From Takakia lepidozioides (lineage: Eukaryota > Streptophyta > Takakiopsida > Takakiales > Takakiaceae): 60,000 nt of DNA. Shown here piece after piece: positions 22,781-35,454 of the stretch. Each line of letters opens with the position of its first letter. Position 1 is the first letter of the stretch. The position numbers and the translations under genes are program-made. The DNA lies in NCBI GenBank assembly GCA_030704615.1, contig CM060734.1:42922042-42982041 (forward strand). Direction: 5' to 3'. Under the pieces are notes generated by a model that worked only from the letters and a program-made list of their open reading frames with translations, did no database searches and was not told the origin of the DNA.

Positions 22781-24055
22781 AATATGGGCCTACCATGTCA
22801 TCAACCACCACCATATGTTAGAATAAAGCCGGGGCCCAATTTCTAGGTGGAATAATTAGGGTTGTGAACTGACATCCCTTTGGTCAATGCAGCAACAACC
22901 TGGCAACTAATGTATAAAATCCCCCAAGGGCTTAGTCATTTGCCTCACCTCTGCAATATCATCCCACCTACCAGGTGCAACGCCATAGATGTTTTATGGC
23001 AATACATAAGTGGTAGCATCCTGCAACATATGAGAATCTGCTCATATCTGCTCATATTTGTTCCATCAGAATTATACATACAAATGTAAGGAGCAATGTG
23101 ACAAAAGGATGAAGCAGGGTCACCTATGTCAAAGAAGCATTGCCCGCTTGTGAGTGCGTCAGCCATTGCTGCTGCCTACTCCACTTGACAACCCACCCAA
23201 GGCGCGAACTATCAGCGTACCAGCTATCTCATAGCAATTGTCCCGAGCAGGAAGGTGGTAAAAGGCCAAACAGAAGAGAATGAAAAGGAACCAGTAGTCA
23301 GAACAAGGATTGTTGAGGATAATCACCGGGGGCAATGGCAACACTGATCTGCTTAGAGGCAAAGTATAAGATGTGTTTCACCAATGACATTCGCTTGATA
23401 ATTAGTGCTCCGTTTTGGCGTGAGTGGCACACAAGTTCATGTGCTCAAACACATGCACCATGTAATCCTCTATTGCCTGCATCCGATCAATCAGAAAAGG
23501 GATCCCTTCTTAAAATCATAAAGAGAACATGTTAGAGAATCCAGATCATAGAACATTGTAACTGAGTGTGATGATGAACTCAAGTCTATCACTAAAGTTT
23601 GCCACATATAGACCTTCTCACCCAACTCCATGATGAAGTTTTCATTGAAGCTAATTCCTTGTAGATCTATATTTGACACTGAGAGCAAGAGCGTAAAGAA
23701 AACTTACAAAAGCCGATGGGTACAATATACAAGAGATCACATGATGTGACACTGATCCTAAATGCATCTTTGACATTCCAGAATGGAGAGAGAGTGACTG
23801 ACTCAGAGCAAGAGTGAGACAAAGACACATAGATGGAAATCTCTGAAGGAACAAATAGGGACTCATTTACTGCATTCTGTTCGTTAATGAAAGACCCCTT
23901 CCACGGCCTAATGGTGTGATTGTTTTTCCTAGAATTGCACTTGACTTCCAACAAGTTGTAATGATTGCATGATGCAGAAAGTACCTCTTGAAGGGCAGTC
24001 AAGGCCTCTGCTGTCCATCTTGATCATGCCTCTGATGAGTACCGAGCACTAATTT
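22781..24055. other. Stretch without a recognised gene
   Basis: Minus-strand open segments at 23491-23688, 23651-23866 and 23667-24002 show no motif I recognise, and no consistent exon chain is visible. It may be decayed CACTA sequence. Confidence 0.35.
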
Positions 24056-24534
24056 CTGTGACCTACACACTCCCAAGCTCTTTTAGGATACCACAAAAGC
24101 TCGGAGAGATGTATGGGGTCACTAATTAGACCATGGGTGCCACATTTTGGAAACTTCTCCATCAAGAAACCTCCATAGGGGAAGCTTCTTATGAGATTTC
24201 TTAGTAGCTAGTATATATAGGAGGCGAGACTGGACACTCTTCAGTCTCGCCAACACCAGTTCAAGCTACTTTTGTTTCCAATTCCCAGTACTCTAGTCCA
24301 GTTCCCAGTACTCTAGCCCAGTTTCCAGTATCTGGTACTCCAGTCCAGTTTCCAGCATTCCAGTATTCAAGTCATGTTCCAATATCTTGTACTGTTGTTC
24401 ATTGTTATAAAGATCGTCTTGATTCTTATTTACTCATCGTGCATACGGCCACGCCGACCTTGACTTCTTGTCTAGTCTTGTACCTCTAGTCTGATCTCTT
24501 GTTTGTGTTCAGTCATGTTCTTGTCCTTGACAGT
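24056..24534 (+). repeat. Probable 5' LTR of Ty3-like element G3
   Basis: It lies directly upstream of gag. TG (TGTGACCTACAC) starts it and CTTGACA ends it. A TATATATA box is at about 24212-24219, followed by short CCAGT-rich repeats (24250-24365). Borders are estimates because no second LTR is present. Confidence 0.4.
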
Positions 24535-24592
24535 TTGACGAGACTAAAATTTGTTCCTTAGTTAGTTAAGACGGAAGGCACATTTGCGGAAA

Positions 24593-25560
24593 TGGTCGCC
24601 ACATTGCAGAGTCTTCAGCTCCAGATGCAAGAACTTTCGTGCCTCTACTGCCCAACTACAAGTTGATTAGTCTCAAGATCTTGACAACGCTCTCAACAAT
24701 TTTGCAACAACAAATTTCAGAGTTGGAGGAGTCGAACAATGGATCTTCAACCTTACGAGTCCCTACTACAACAAATCCTACTGCAACGGTTCCTCCAAAT
24801 CTTCAACAGATTACAAGGGAACCAAAAGTCAGCATGCCCGAAAAATTTGATGGGACGAGATCAAGATTTCGCGATTTTGTTCAACAAGTACAATTGTTCC
24901 TACGACTACATCCACAACGCTACCCTGATGAAGGTATTCAAGTGAAATTCGTGGGCACCCTTCTATCAGGCACTGCCCTATCTTGGTTTGCACCGCTATT
25001 AGAGAAAAATTTACATTTACTATACAATTTTGAAGCGTTCATGTCCGAGTTCACTGCAACGTTTGGAGAAAATGATAGAGAGAGACAAAGATACGAAATC
25101 TTCGACAAGGAGCACGTCCAGCTTCCGTTTATGCTGCCGAATTTCGACAACTTGCGTGCGACCTCGACTATAATGAGAAGAGTATCATTAGTCAGTTTCG
25201 ATGTGGCCTAAAAGAGGATGTAAAAGATTTGTTGCTGACAATGCCAAACGTGAGTACACTGAGCGATTTAATCATCCAAGTCATTGCATGCGATAATCGT
25301 TTGTTCGAAAGACGTCAAGAGAACCGATCTGGATGGTCGACAACGCATCATGCCGCTGCTACTACGGCACCAAACACAACGATCCATCAGACATCCGGTA
25401 ATGATTCTATGCAGATTGGTACTGTCCGTATCAAGCCATTGACGCCACAAGAAAAATAAAGACAGCGCTCAAATGGATTATGCCTTTGTTGCGGAGAAGA
25501 GGATCACATAGCATTAAACTGCCCCAACAAGAAAAGATTCAAAGCTCGGGGCACAACTCC
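24593..25560 (+). pseudogene. Gag of G3, frameshifted
   Basis: The likely start is ATG 24593 (M-V-A-T-L-Q-S-L-Q-L-Q-M-Q), then a frame slip. The gag core carries P-E-K-F-D-G-T-R-S-R-F-R-D-F and T-A-L-S-W-F, typical of Ty3-like gag. After another slip near 25205 the frame continues to a stop at 25459. Beyond it, C-L-C-C-G-E-E-D-H-I-A-L-N-C (about 25485-25530) is a CCHC knuckle, the only one in this element. G3 is a different lineage from G1/G2 (one knuckle, D-S-G protease). Confidence 0.8.
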
Positions 25561-26440
25561 AGTGTTCGATACGAGGAGGTCGGAAAACGAAGATGTCCAG
25601 TCACAGAAGGGACCATGCGGCTGGACACCCCAAATTCCTCACCAAAAAAATGTCTCTTTCTACCTCCAGACCCTGTACCTTGTTTCACAGTTCCAGTAAA
25701 GATCAGGATGCAAAATCGAGATATCTCCGTAGAAGCACTTTTGGACTCGGGCGCTTCAGCGTGTTTTATTGACAAAGACTTTGCGAAGCAACACAATTTA
25801 ACGCTCGTAAGAAAGAAATTCTCGGCCCCTGTTGAAGTCATTGATGGACGACCGTTAGCATCAGGGAATATTGACCATGAAACTCGACCTCTTGAAGTGA
25901 AGCTTAAAAATCAAGCATCACAGATTGTTTTCAATGTCATCCAGTTTCCAACAAATCATGTAATCCTTGGACTTCCCTGGTTTGTACTTCATAATCCTGA
26001 CATCGACTGGCGATCACGAAAAATTTCGGCAAGACAAAAATGCAAAAGTACCAAAGGTATTCAACCCCTGTTTCTTGGAGCTAGAGCCTTCATGAGAGCT
26101 ATGAAGAAAAACGCGACATTTGCACTTTATGCGACTCCGATCAAAACCACAATAGACCAAGGTATTTCGACATTACCCACTCAATATCAAGATTTCAAGG
26201 ATGTCTTCGAGAAGAAAAATGCAGACATGTTGCCAGAACATCGACCTTATGATTGTGCAATTGAGTTGCAAGAAGGAGCTCAACCACCATTCGGCCCAAT
26301 CTACAATTTATCTCAGACGGAGCTGGCTGCTTTATGCGAATACATTGATGAAAATTTGTCAAAAAATTTCATTCGACATTCGAAATCACCCGCGGGAGCA
26401 CCTATCTTATTTGTGAAGAAGAATGACGGATCGTTACACA
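25561..26440 (+). pseudogene. Protease and truncated reverse transcriptase of G3
   Basis: Protease shows A-L-L-D-S-G-A-S-A-C-F-I-D near 25735-25775 and V-I-L-G-L-P-W-F near 25960-25985. RT begins with Y-D-C-A-I-E-L and reaches A-G-A-P-I-L-F-V-K-K-N-D-G-S-L at 26435. The frame then runs straight into the MULE-B terminal repeat at 26441, so the transposon interrupted RT before its catalytic motif. The rest of RT is not found on the other side. Confidence 0.85.
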
Positions 26441-26500
26441 GAGGTTTGCTATTTCATGAGCATGAGCGGCATGAGCGGCATGAGCAGAGTAGTAAGACAA
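26441..26500. repeat. Terminal repeat of MULE-B
   Basis: The end reads GAGGTTTGCTATTTCATG, followed by short direct copies of GCATGAGCGG. The same end is present, inverted, at 52944. CATGAGC copies are subterminal repeats and are possible transposase binding sites. Confidence 0.85.
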
Positions 26501-26684
26501 TCGGTTTTCATGAGCAGAAGTACAAATTTCGAAAATAAAAAACAATAAAAACAATAATTTAATGCAATGTGTCAGGAAAAACAAATATATTATTCGGCCC
26601 CTTGAAGGGAAAATTGCAGTTTTGACAGTTGTGCTCATGATATTTCGTCTTCCGCTCATGCCAATTCCCAGCGACATGTGCAAA

Positions 26685-26965
26685 TATGGCGCCGAATTTC
26701 GCGGTAATAGGGTCCGTAACCTGAAAAAACGGCGACGTATTTCGCGGTAATAGGTCTCTCTGGCGAAAAATGGTGCCGAATTCCGCGGCTATAGGTCCCC
26801 TCATGACAGGTAATTCGGCGCCATTTTTCCAGTGCATGTTCGGACTTAGCCAGTTTTCGGCGCAAAATAGGGAAATTCGGCGCCATTTTTCTAGACACTG
26901 TACCAATGCATGTTGGGACTTAGCCAGTTTTCGGCCCCAAAAAGAGAAATTCGGCGCCATTTTTC
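26685..26965. repeat. Subterminal palindromes of MULE-B
   Basis: Copies of ATTCGGCGCCATTTTTCC alternate with GGACTTAGCCAGTTTTCGG and TTTCGCGGTAATAGG. They lie between the TIR and the 3' end of transposase, and are mirrored at 52425-52700 in MULE-C. Confidence 0.85.
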
Positions 26966-27123
26966 CAGAAATGGCCCCACAACTGCTTCTGTTGGATCTC
27001 AGTTTGAATGGAATATTGCCTCATTCCAGGAGTTTTGGGGTGCATTTCATTACACTGCAAAAAAAAGTCTGATACAGCAAAATGCAATTGAAAATATCCA
27101 TATGGAGGATTCCCTTTGCCCCA

Positions 27124-29892
27124 TCAATGATTTCTGGAATCCCTAAGGAGGAGTTTGTGCAGCTCGTTCACGCTCAACGCCGGTGCATGAATAAAGTCAT
27201 CAATAGTCACGTTCATCCTCAACCTCTTCAAGTAAATGTAATACAGATGCTTGCACGGATAATACTTGGAACCCTTCTTTGCTTCCATCAACGAGAAGTC
27301 CGTACAATTGCAAGTCGGCTCCACTCCAATCGTAATTGTGTATACATCGTCGCGTACAGCCAAGCCGGCCGTTGCCATCCGATACACACGCCCAAGGCCG
27401 GGTGGGGGTACGTCCACGGAGCTCTGAATAGTGCAAGCCATCCCAAGAGCATTGGCAATCCGAGTCTCATTCAACTTGTTGGGAGGGTGTCGTCTCTTCA
27501 CTCTTCTGAATCGCATTGTGGGATGTGCAGAATTGTCCAATCCGTCTCTACTGGACCGAGCAGTCTGCAATGGCTGGGTCTGAGGAACCGGAAATGCGTG
27601 GGCCGGGATGTTGTGCGTTGCACCATCGAAATCCTGCTGCAGATAGAGCATCCGCCTCATTCTGAGAGAGGCTGCAACCCGGTGCAACAGGCCAGACGCC
27701 CGGAGGCTCCGGCATTCCCTGAATCCCGTACTTGGGCTTGCCAAATACACAGGTCATTATATCATGCCTACAGAACCAAAATGTCTGCGTTGTGGCGTGA
27801 GCAAATGTGGGAGTCAAAAATCTGCCGCTGAAACAAGGTGCAGGTACAGCACCGTGTGGGTTCCTCCGAATCATCTCACCACAGCGTGCTCTCGTATCCA
27901 CCCGGATGGCGCAGCACTTCCCTCGAAATGCCGGCAATGTCCTCGCAATTCTCCACTGTGACTCCGACACTCTTGTCTCCACAATGGGAATGTTGTACTG
28001 CTTTACTACAGATGGCTCGTTATGTTGCCGGGGCACGCGCCCTGTGCTCAAAGGATATGGCGATCTTGAACGTGCAGGATTTGCGGTGCTCGACGAGACC
28101 TCCTCGGGCAACATCACCGGACCATGAGGGAGCGTGCGAATATTCTTGTCAGCTTGCCATGAATCCTCTTCTCCGCCAGGTGCCTCGTCAAGTCTTCGTC
28201 TCACTGGACGGGTATGAACATCTCCTTCCAGATGTTGGCCTCTTCGCAGCAATGGTGTGTCCCGAAGGCCCTCTCGCAAGGCCGCCGCCCACTTCCGAGG
28301 ATTCTTCGATCTACAGGCAGTCCGCATCAGCATTTCCTGCCTGTCCGGCCCCAAGCCCCACTGTTTCCCTTTCAAGAACTCGTTGTACCTGCATTGCTGC
28401 ATAATTGACCTCATAATGTCCTCCGTTGTGGCAGTGAGGATGTCCATCAGATGCGCTGCAGAGGAGGCACGCCAGGAAGAGTGCACTGATTCGGCCATGT
28501 TTGTCGTGGGCATGTCGGTGTCGGAGTCGAGACACATTTCCTGCACAAGCACATGTTCAGGTTACAAGCAAGTTACAAATATGGCCAAGAATAATATTCA
28601 ACGGGACGCGAATTCGTGCAACTCACCTCCCGCATATAGTCGCCGAACTGGAGGAAACGATAATGCCACCATGCTAGCTAACTGACCATTGCTCCCTCGT
28701 CTGATTTCCTTACAGCACCTGACGATGTCCACCAAGCCCGTATGCATGCAAACTGTGTCTCTGCATCATCCAAGGTGGGAGCGCGCTTCCACGCAAGGCA
28801 CATGGAACGGTGCTCCTCTCTAAAATCTGGCGCCACGAGCCTGGTTGTGTACTGCGAAAGGCTCTGCAGAAAATGGAACCCACAAGATCTCTCCTTGCCT
28901 TCCATGGGAACATTGGGGTCTTGCCCGTACACCCTTCGGATGGCAGCCCAATTTGCTTGTGCGTTGTCCGCCATGAAACCACGGAAATTGGGAGGGGGCA
29001 ATCCCGCCTTGGCCATCTGTTCGTTTATTCCCTGCCAAAAAAGCATCTCCAATTGTGTGTCCTCTCCTTTCATCTCACAAATAGCAATTGTCATTAGCAT
29101 CCTGCAGTGGGTGTCGTAGACATGTGCACCCATTGTCACCCACTGGTGATTTGTAATTCGCTTGATATGGTCGAACATGACCCAACTGTTTGACAAGTTC
29201 CCACTCGTCTGAACTGCGGTGCTCGTGCTGGGAATATGACTCCCTCCTCCACTGACGTCCATTGAGGACTTGCCTGATCTCCAGGACGACCTCGGAACTT
29301 CCATGACGTCGTCTGAGTCGGACAGGTTGTGAACAACCCGGTTCTCGCTCGTCTTCATGGATGGGTTCGGCTCTGGATTTACTTTGTTGCGGACTTCTCT
29401 CTTTGAGGTAGCCACTCTCTGATTTGCGGATTGTTTCGTGGAAGGCGTCAGGATAGAAGGTGCATTTGGCGGGCAAATGAAATCCCCAACAGCCCTGTAT
29501 ATGACGTTGTCCGATGGTGGAACTCGCCATTCCCTGCCATCGCCGAAATCATCGTGGAGCACAACAATACTCTCGACAACAAGGCCGTTTGAGTCCTTCC
29601 TTTCCTCCTCCAAAAAAACCGATCCCGGTTTCAGGTGGTATCGAACGCACAGATATTTCTTTCTCCATCACCCGGCAGATGTCCCCTCTGCACGGAAATG
29701 AAGTCTATGCTCGTAATGAGGGCAGTACACTGTAGCGCTCGGGTTTTCCCGCCATGGTAGATGTGCACACAAGACTGCCAGGATGACGTTCGGGGAAGCT
29801 CCCTGGTAGAAGGGGGATTGCAGCGATGGGAAGTGAATGCGATGCCGATTTTTGTCCGAGCGACGAAGCCTGATCCAAAACCAGGGAGCCAA
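27124..29892 (-). pseudogene. MULE transposase with SWIM finger (MULE-B)
   Basis: The best-preserved part, 28678-29613, runs from G-L-V-V-E-S-I-V-V-L-H-D-D through a Ser/Arg-rich linker to the DDE-like core: M-F-D-H-I-K-R, then G-F-M-A-D-N-A-Q-A-N-W, then E-R-S-C-G-F-H-F. After an 86-bp intron (28541-28626), 27548-28552 carries the C-terminal region, beginning M-P-T-T-N-M-A-E-S-V-H. The SWIM finger (CXCX16CXH; C-N-C ... C-K-H) lies at 27247-27312, and the protein ends at 27124. The Cys/His finger before the core in MULE-A is missing: the linker joins directly to W-V-M-F-D-H, an internal deletion shared with MULE-C. Frame changes occur near 27600 and 29600. Confidence 0.85.
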
Positions 29893-30049
29893 CTATCTCA
29901 AAAATCCCCAGTCAGAGTGTTCATGAACCTTGTCAATCCGGAATGCGGCCCCTGGTCTTTGCGCAATAACTGCCAACGGTATGCAGTCAGAAAGTTGGGG
30001 GCCGCCGGATGATGACGGCTGAAGGGGAGAAGCCGCCCGTGCCGTCACA

Positions 30050-33000
30050 TTACTACCCCAAATGGAAATTCGGCACCCAATTCCCACAGGGGAAGCCCGG
30101 ATGAAGTTTCCGCCTCGGGCGCCGAGGCCTGCGCGTGTGCGACGACAGAGAATATCCCCCTGGATGGAGATTCGGCGGCCGAATTTCCATCCGGACCCCC
30201 CCAAAGGAATTCGTGTCGGGGGGTCAGGCCGAACACTGCCGGCATAAAAACATCCCCAGATGGAAAAAACGGCGCCAAATTTCCATCCGTGGCGGTTCGG
30301 ATGCACTCGGGGAGAGGGGAGAGGCCGACACTTGGCCGTCACATTTCAACCCCCGGACGGAAATTCGGCACCGAATATCGAACATGGGATGCCCGGATGA
30401 AGTCGCCTCGGCGTAGAGGTCGGCACGTGTTCGACAGAGAGCATCCCCTGGATGGAGATTCGGCGCCGAATTTCCATCCGGGCCCTCCCCAATGAAGTCG
30501 GTCGGGGGGTCAGACCGAAAACTGGCCGACATAAAACCTCCCAGATGGGAAAACGGCGCCGAATTTCAATCCGGGGCTGTTCCAATGCAGTCGGGGAGAG
30601 GGGAGAGGTTCGGCACCTGGCCGTCATATTTCAACCCCCGGACGGAAATTCGGGCAACCGAATATCCAACAGAGCGGCGGAGAGGCCGGCACCTCTCCGA
30701 CAGATACCATCCCCCCGGATGGAATTCGGCGCCGAATTTCCATCCAGCACGTAAGTGGAATCCCGGATGGATCGAAATCCGGCGCCGCATTTCCATCTGC
30801 AGGTAATTCGAATCCCGGATGGATGGAAATTCGGCGCCGAATTTCATCAGCAGGTAAGTGGAATCCCGGATGGATGGAAATCCGGCAACGAATTTGCATC
30901 CTGCAGGTAATTCGAAACCCCGATGGATGGAAATCCGGCGCCGAATTTCCACCAGCAGGTAAAATCGGATCGCTGGCGTATGGATATTCGGCGCCGAATA
31001 TCCATTCACCAGTATTTCATCGCTCAGAATTACCTTCCTGTAGTATTCTGATCGATAAATTACCTTCTGCAGGTAATTTCGACGCGAGGAATTACCTTCC
31101 TACCTCATCGATCAGAATTACTTGGCAGGGAAGGTGGAATTCTGAGCATGAAATACCTGGTGAATGGAAATTCGGCGCCGGATTTCCATCCATCGGGGAT
31201 TCGAATTACCTGCAGGACGAAATTCGGCGCACCGATTTCCATCAATCGGGGATTCGAATTACCTGCAGGACGGAATTCGGCGCCGAATTTCATCCATCCG
31301 GGATTCCACTTACCTGCTGGTGGAAAATTCGCACCGGATTTCCATCCACCCGCTTCGGCATTCTGCGTGAGGGAAAATTTCGCGCGCCGCCCTCTCTCTC
31401 AGATGGAATCCGGCGACCGGATTTCCATCCATCCGCTTCGAATTACCTGCGTGAGGGAACTTTGGCTCGCCGCCCTACCGAATTTGCAGCGCCGACTTAC
31501 CTACCTGGAGGGATGGAAATCCGGCGCCGGATTTCCATCCATCCGTGCTCCGAATTACCTTGCATGATGGAAATTTTGCGTGCCGACCTTCCTGGCGATG
31601 GAAATCCGGCGCATCCATCCGCTCTTCGATACTGCATGACGAAATTTTGCGGCGCGACTCCTGGCGGATGGAAATCCGGCGCCGGATTTTCCATTCATCC
31701 GCGCTCATCGAATTACCCTCCATGACTGGAAAAATGCGCCGAATTTTCCGATTTTGGTGCCAGTCAGATCTGGGACTTAGCCATTTTCGGCCCCGAACGG
31801 GAAAATGGCGCCAAAAAAAACAAAAAAAAAAAAAAAAAAAAAAAAAACACTCCATTTTTCCATTTCGGGCCGAAAATGGCTAAGTCCCAGATCTGACTGG
31901 CACAAAATCGGAAATTCGGTGCCATTTTTCCAGTCATGCAGGTAATTCGAAGAGGCGGATGGATGGAAATCCGGCGCCGGATTTTTATCCATCCGCGCTC
32001 CCCGAATTACCTCCATGATGGAACTTTTTGCGCGCGACCTACCAGGCGATGAAATCCGGCGCCGGATTTCCATCCATCCGCTCTTCGATTACCTGCATGA
32101 CTGGAAAAGGGCGCCGAATTTTCCGATTTTGGTGCCAGTCAGATCTGGACTTGCCATTTTCGGCCCGACCTGGAGAAATGGCGCCAAAAGAAAAAAAAGA
32201 AAAAAAAAAACACGCCATTTTTTCCATTTCGGGGCCGAAAATGGCTAAGTCCCCAAATCTGACTGGCACCAAAATCGGAAATTCGGCGCCATTTTTCCAG
32301 TCATGGAGGTAATTCGAAGAGCGGATGGATGAAATCCCGGCGCCGATTTCTATCCATCCGCGCTCCCGAATTACCGTCCATGATGGAAATTTTGCGCGCT
32401 GACCCTACCAGCGGATGGAAATCCGGCGCCGGATTTCCATCCATCCGCTCTTCGAATTACCTGCATGACTGGAAAAATGGCGCCAAAAAAAAAAAACAAA
32501 AAAAAAAAAAAAAAAAAAAAAACGCCATTTTCCCAGTTCGAGGTCGAAAACGGCTAAGTCCCAGATCTGACTAGCACCCAAAATCGGAAATTCGGCGCCA
32601 TTTTTTCCAGTTCTGGGCCCAGTGCAGATTTGGGACTTAGCCATTTTCGGCCCCGAAAATGGCTAAGTCCCTACGATGGCTGGACCGCAACTGAAATTCG
32701 ACACCATTTTCCAGTTCCGCGCCCTATCCAGATCTGGGACTTAGCCATTTTCGGGGCCGAAAATGGCTAAGTCCCCTAGGGTGGCTGGCACCAAAATTGG
32801 AAATTCGGCGCCATTTTTCAGTCATGCAGGTAATTCGAAGAGCGGATGGATGGAAATCCGGCGCCGGATTTCTATCCCCCGCGCCGAATTACCTCCATGA
32901 TGGAAATTTTGCGCGCCGACCTACCAAGCGGATGGAAATCCGACGCCGGATTTCTATCCATCCGCGCTCCGAATTACCTCCATGATGGAATTTTGCGCGC

Positions 33001-33262
33001 CAACCTACTTGGCGGATGGAAATCCGGCGCATCCGCTCTTCGAATTACCTGCATGACTGGAAAAATGGCGCCGAATTTCCGATTTTGGTGCCAGTCATAT
33101 CTGGGACTTGGCCATTTTCGGCCCCGAACTGGAAAAATGGCCGCCCAAAAAAAAAAAAAAAAAAAAAAAAAAAACGTCATTTTTTTCCAGTTCGAGGTCG
33201 AAAACGGCTTAGTCCCAGATCTGACTAGCACCCAAAATCGGAAATTCGGCGCCATTTTTCAT
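30050..33262. repeat. Large palindrome array of MULE-B
   Basis: Dozens of dyads with half-sites GGAAATTCGGC or GGATGGAAATCCGGC fill the interval. Spacers at 30745-31010 read GTAAGTGGAATCCCGGATGG or GCAGGTAATTCGAA. Near 31020-31140 the spacer direction flips, so the whole block is a loose inverted repeat. At 31730-33262 there are four fold-back modules with poly(A) loops. Open frames here are translations of repeats, not genes. Confidence 0.9.
31727..31940. repeat. Fold-back module with poly(A) loop (first of four)
   Basis: Arms of about 85 bp run from AAATGCGCCGAATTTTCC through GTGCCAGTCAGATCTGG and GACTTAGCCATTTTCGG, and return inverted after an A-rich run of about 40 bases. Similar modules lie at about 32103-32305, 32465-32610 and 33055-33262, and with poly(T) in MULE-C at 46895-47115. 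Confidence 0.85.
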
Positions 33263-34972
33263 CCTCACTCACTTCTTTTTCTCCATCAGAATCAGAGGAA
33301 TCAGCCATAGGAATATCAGTACTCTTCTGCATTTCCCTTATGGTATCTGCCACTTCTTTGTGCAGTTCTTTCTCATCTCTCCAAGCCTCATCATCTTCAG
33401 GCACATCACTGCTCTTTCATTATCATCATCTTCTCAACTAATGGAGGTATTAGTTTGGCTTTGCTTCTCATTACTATCATTGTACTTACTTCTGGTACAA
33501 CACATGGCCTAACCATGTAAGCTGCCACCACAGGGCCCTCATTCACAGGAGCTCTCATCTCATTCTGGTGTCTAATCCAGAATGAACAGACTGCCTTGCG
33601 ATGTCTTGCCTGATTACAATAGAAACACAGTTCTTCACCATTGGGTCCTCGCCTTGGTCTGCTCTAGGATTATTTCTGTAATCCTGATTCCCTAGCTGGT
33701 AATTCCCCCTTGGATTACCCTGATAGTTGCCCCTGGAATTTCCTTGGTAATTCCCTCTTAGATTACCTCTCCCTTCCATACCATTGTTATAACCACCAGG
33801 CCTACCATAGTGGTCCTGATCACTGTTTCTTCTTGGCTGGGGCTGCATTTGATGCACCCTTACTTGCCTAGGTTCTCTAGCAGCTGTCCTTCTGTTGTAG
33901 TAACAATTCTCAGTAGAATGGTTATCTATCTTACAGATAGTACAATGTTTCTCCTTCATGTGGCATTCAGTGGTGGTATGGCCTTCATTCTGGCACTTTG
34001 CACACCAAACACCTTTCCTCCAATGTGTTACAGCCTCTGTGGCATACTTCTTCAAGATTTCTTCTAATCTTTTCTCATAGTTCCCTCTTCAACTTTTCCT
34101 TCCTCTTACTCTTCCTTTTCAACTCTTGCTCTTCTTTCTCATCTGACTCATCCTTAGAATCCTCATCATCCATTTTCTCTCTCCTGAGCATTCCCAATTG
34201 CTCAATTTTGTTCGTTGTTTCAAATGCCTCCTCCACTGTATTATGGGGTAACTTATCCACTTTCTTTTGCAACTCTGGTCTTAGTCCACTCACAAACCAA
34301 GTCTTCTGTAAACCAAGTGCTGGTATTACAACAGTTCATCCTCAGTTTTACTTTTTTCCTGACCTATTTCGGAATGTTGTATTCAAGCCATTTCCAGGTT
34401 AGGAAATGATTATCAGGGAATCTTGCATACCATTCACTTGCTTTCTTTATAAGTGAACAAGGAAACAGTCTCATTTTGGCATCATCGCCATTCTCATTGT
34501 TCACAAAACACATGTGGTCAAATTGGCTGATGTGTACATCAGGATCCCCTTTTCCTGAATATATTGGAAAAGGTGGTTTTGCCCGTGTTGGTTGTAACGC
34601 CATCTGTGGCCTTACCTTCTGCCCACTTACAGGTGCTGGCCCCCTTGCTGGTGCTGGTCCTTGAGGACTTGTTGTAGTTGTGGTGGAACTTCCACCAAGT
34701 GGTGGCCCCTGAGCACTCCCTGCTATTGGCCCCACTCTATTCACGGTATTCCCAGCTCCAGTTGCACTACTTCCACACTCCCTGTCCCCCCAGAGCCAGA
34801 TCCACCAGGCTGCCCGCCTGATCCCCTGAGCCGACACCTTCGTTGCCTGTGATCCAAGTGCTCCACTTGATCCAGGTCCAACGGGTTGGGATGTCCTGGT
34901 TGTAGTCTCAACCTCAGCTGTGGGGTCTACTTCTTCATACTCTTCCTCTTCCATTTTTCTCTCTGTTTTCAT
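33263..34972 (-). pseudogene. Gag of the minus-strand G element
   Basis: It starts at ATG 34972 (M-K-T-E-R-K-M-E-E-E-E-Y-E-E). The capsid-like part covers about 34560-34090. Intact adjacent CCHC knuckles C-A-K-C-Q-N-E-G-H-T-T-T-E-C and C-T-I-C-K-I-D-N-H-S-T-E-N-C lie in the frame 34055-33555. The third knuckle lies near 33590-33630. Internal frame changes near 34370 and 34080 break it. It is the clearest copy for reading the zinc knuckles of this family. Confidence 0.88.
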
Positions 34973-35454
34973 CCTCCAAGTTTCTGCCCTTGGGTTTCTT
35001 CTTCACTCATGTAACTCAACTCAATGCAATGGTGTGGGAGAGTCTGAACTCTCCGTTGGCTCTGCCACATCCTCTCCTCTTTTTTCATCTTCCGTCTCAG
35101 AAACTGGAGTTCCTGCTTTTGGTGTTCCATGCCAACTCTTATCAATGATTTCTGTCAAATCTTTATCCAGGGATGTACCTCAGATCTTTCACCTCGCGGT
35201 TGATCTTCTTCCCGTACTATTCCCTTAATCTTTTCTTGCAAAGAAAAAGAAGGAGTGGCATCCACTCTAGTTCTTCGGTATGGGTGATGTACTCTCTGAT
35301 CCTAATGGTGTGAGAGGTCCAGATGATTCCCCTATATCTATTCCTCTCTCCCAAAGATATGGATAATTAGCTTTCAGATAATTTCACTTTTTGCTTGAAT
35401 ATCTCTGGAGTCTAGCTTCTCTTTCATCACTCATGTCCCATGTCTTTCATTTCT

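Larger units (their letters stand above)
26441..33262 (-). mobile_element. MULE-B: inverted MULE, one end lost
   Basis: The left border is a terminal repeat beginning GAGGTTTGCTATTTCATG, the same as the right end of MULE-C. Moving right, the order is palindromes, SWIM finger, transposase (minus strand) and a long palindrome array. It is MULE-C in reverse, up to 33262, where it joins minus-strand gag over a few shared bases (TTTC). The other TIR is missing. The candidate target duplicate is CGTTACACA at 26432-26440, with no partner. Confidence 0.88.

Noticed and set aside
23491-24002. Minus-strand ORFs as a host gene
   Set aside because: Short, no motif, no consistent exon borders.
27082-29701. 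Plus-strand ORFs opposite the MULE-B transposase (27082-27831 and others)
   Set aside because: They are antisense shadows of the minus-strand transposase.
30050-33310. Many open frames of 60-300 codons on both strands (for example 30823-31725)
   Set aside because: They translate the palindrome array in all frames (recurring E-I-R-R-R-I-S type peptides) and have no independent coding signal.
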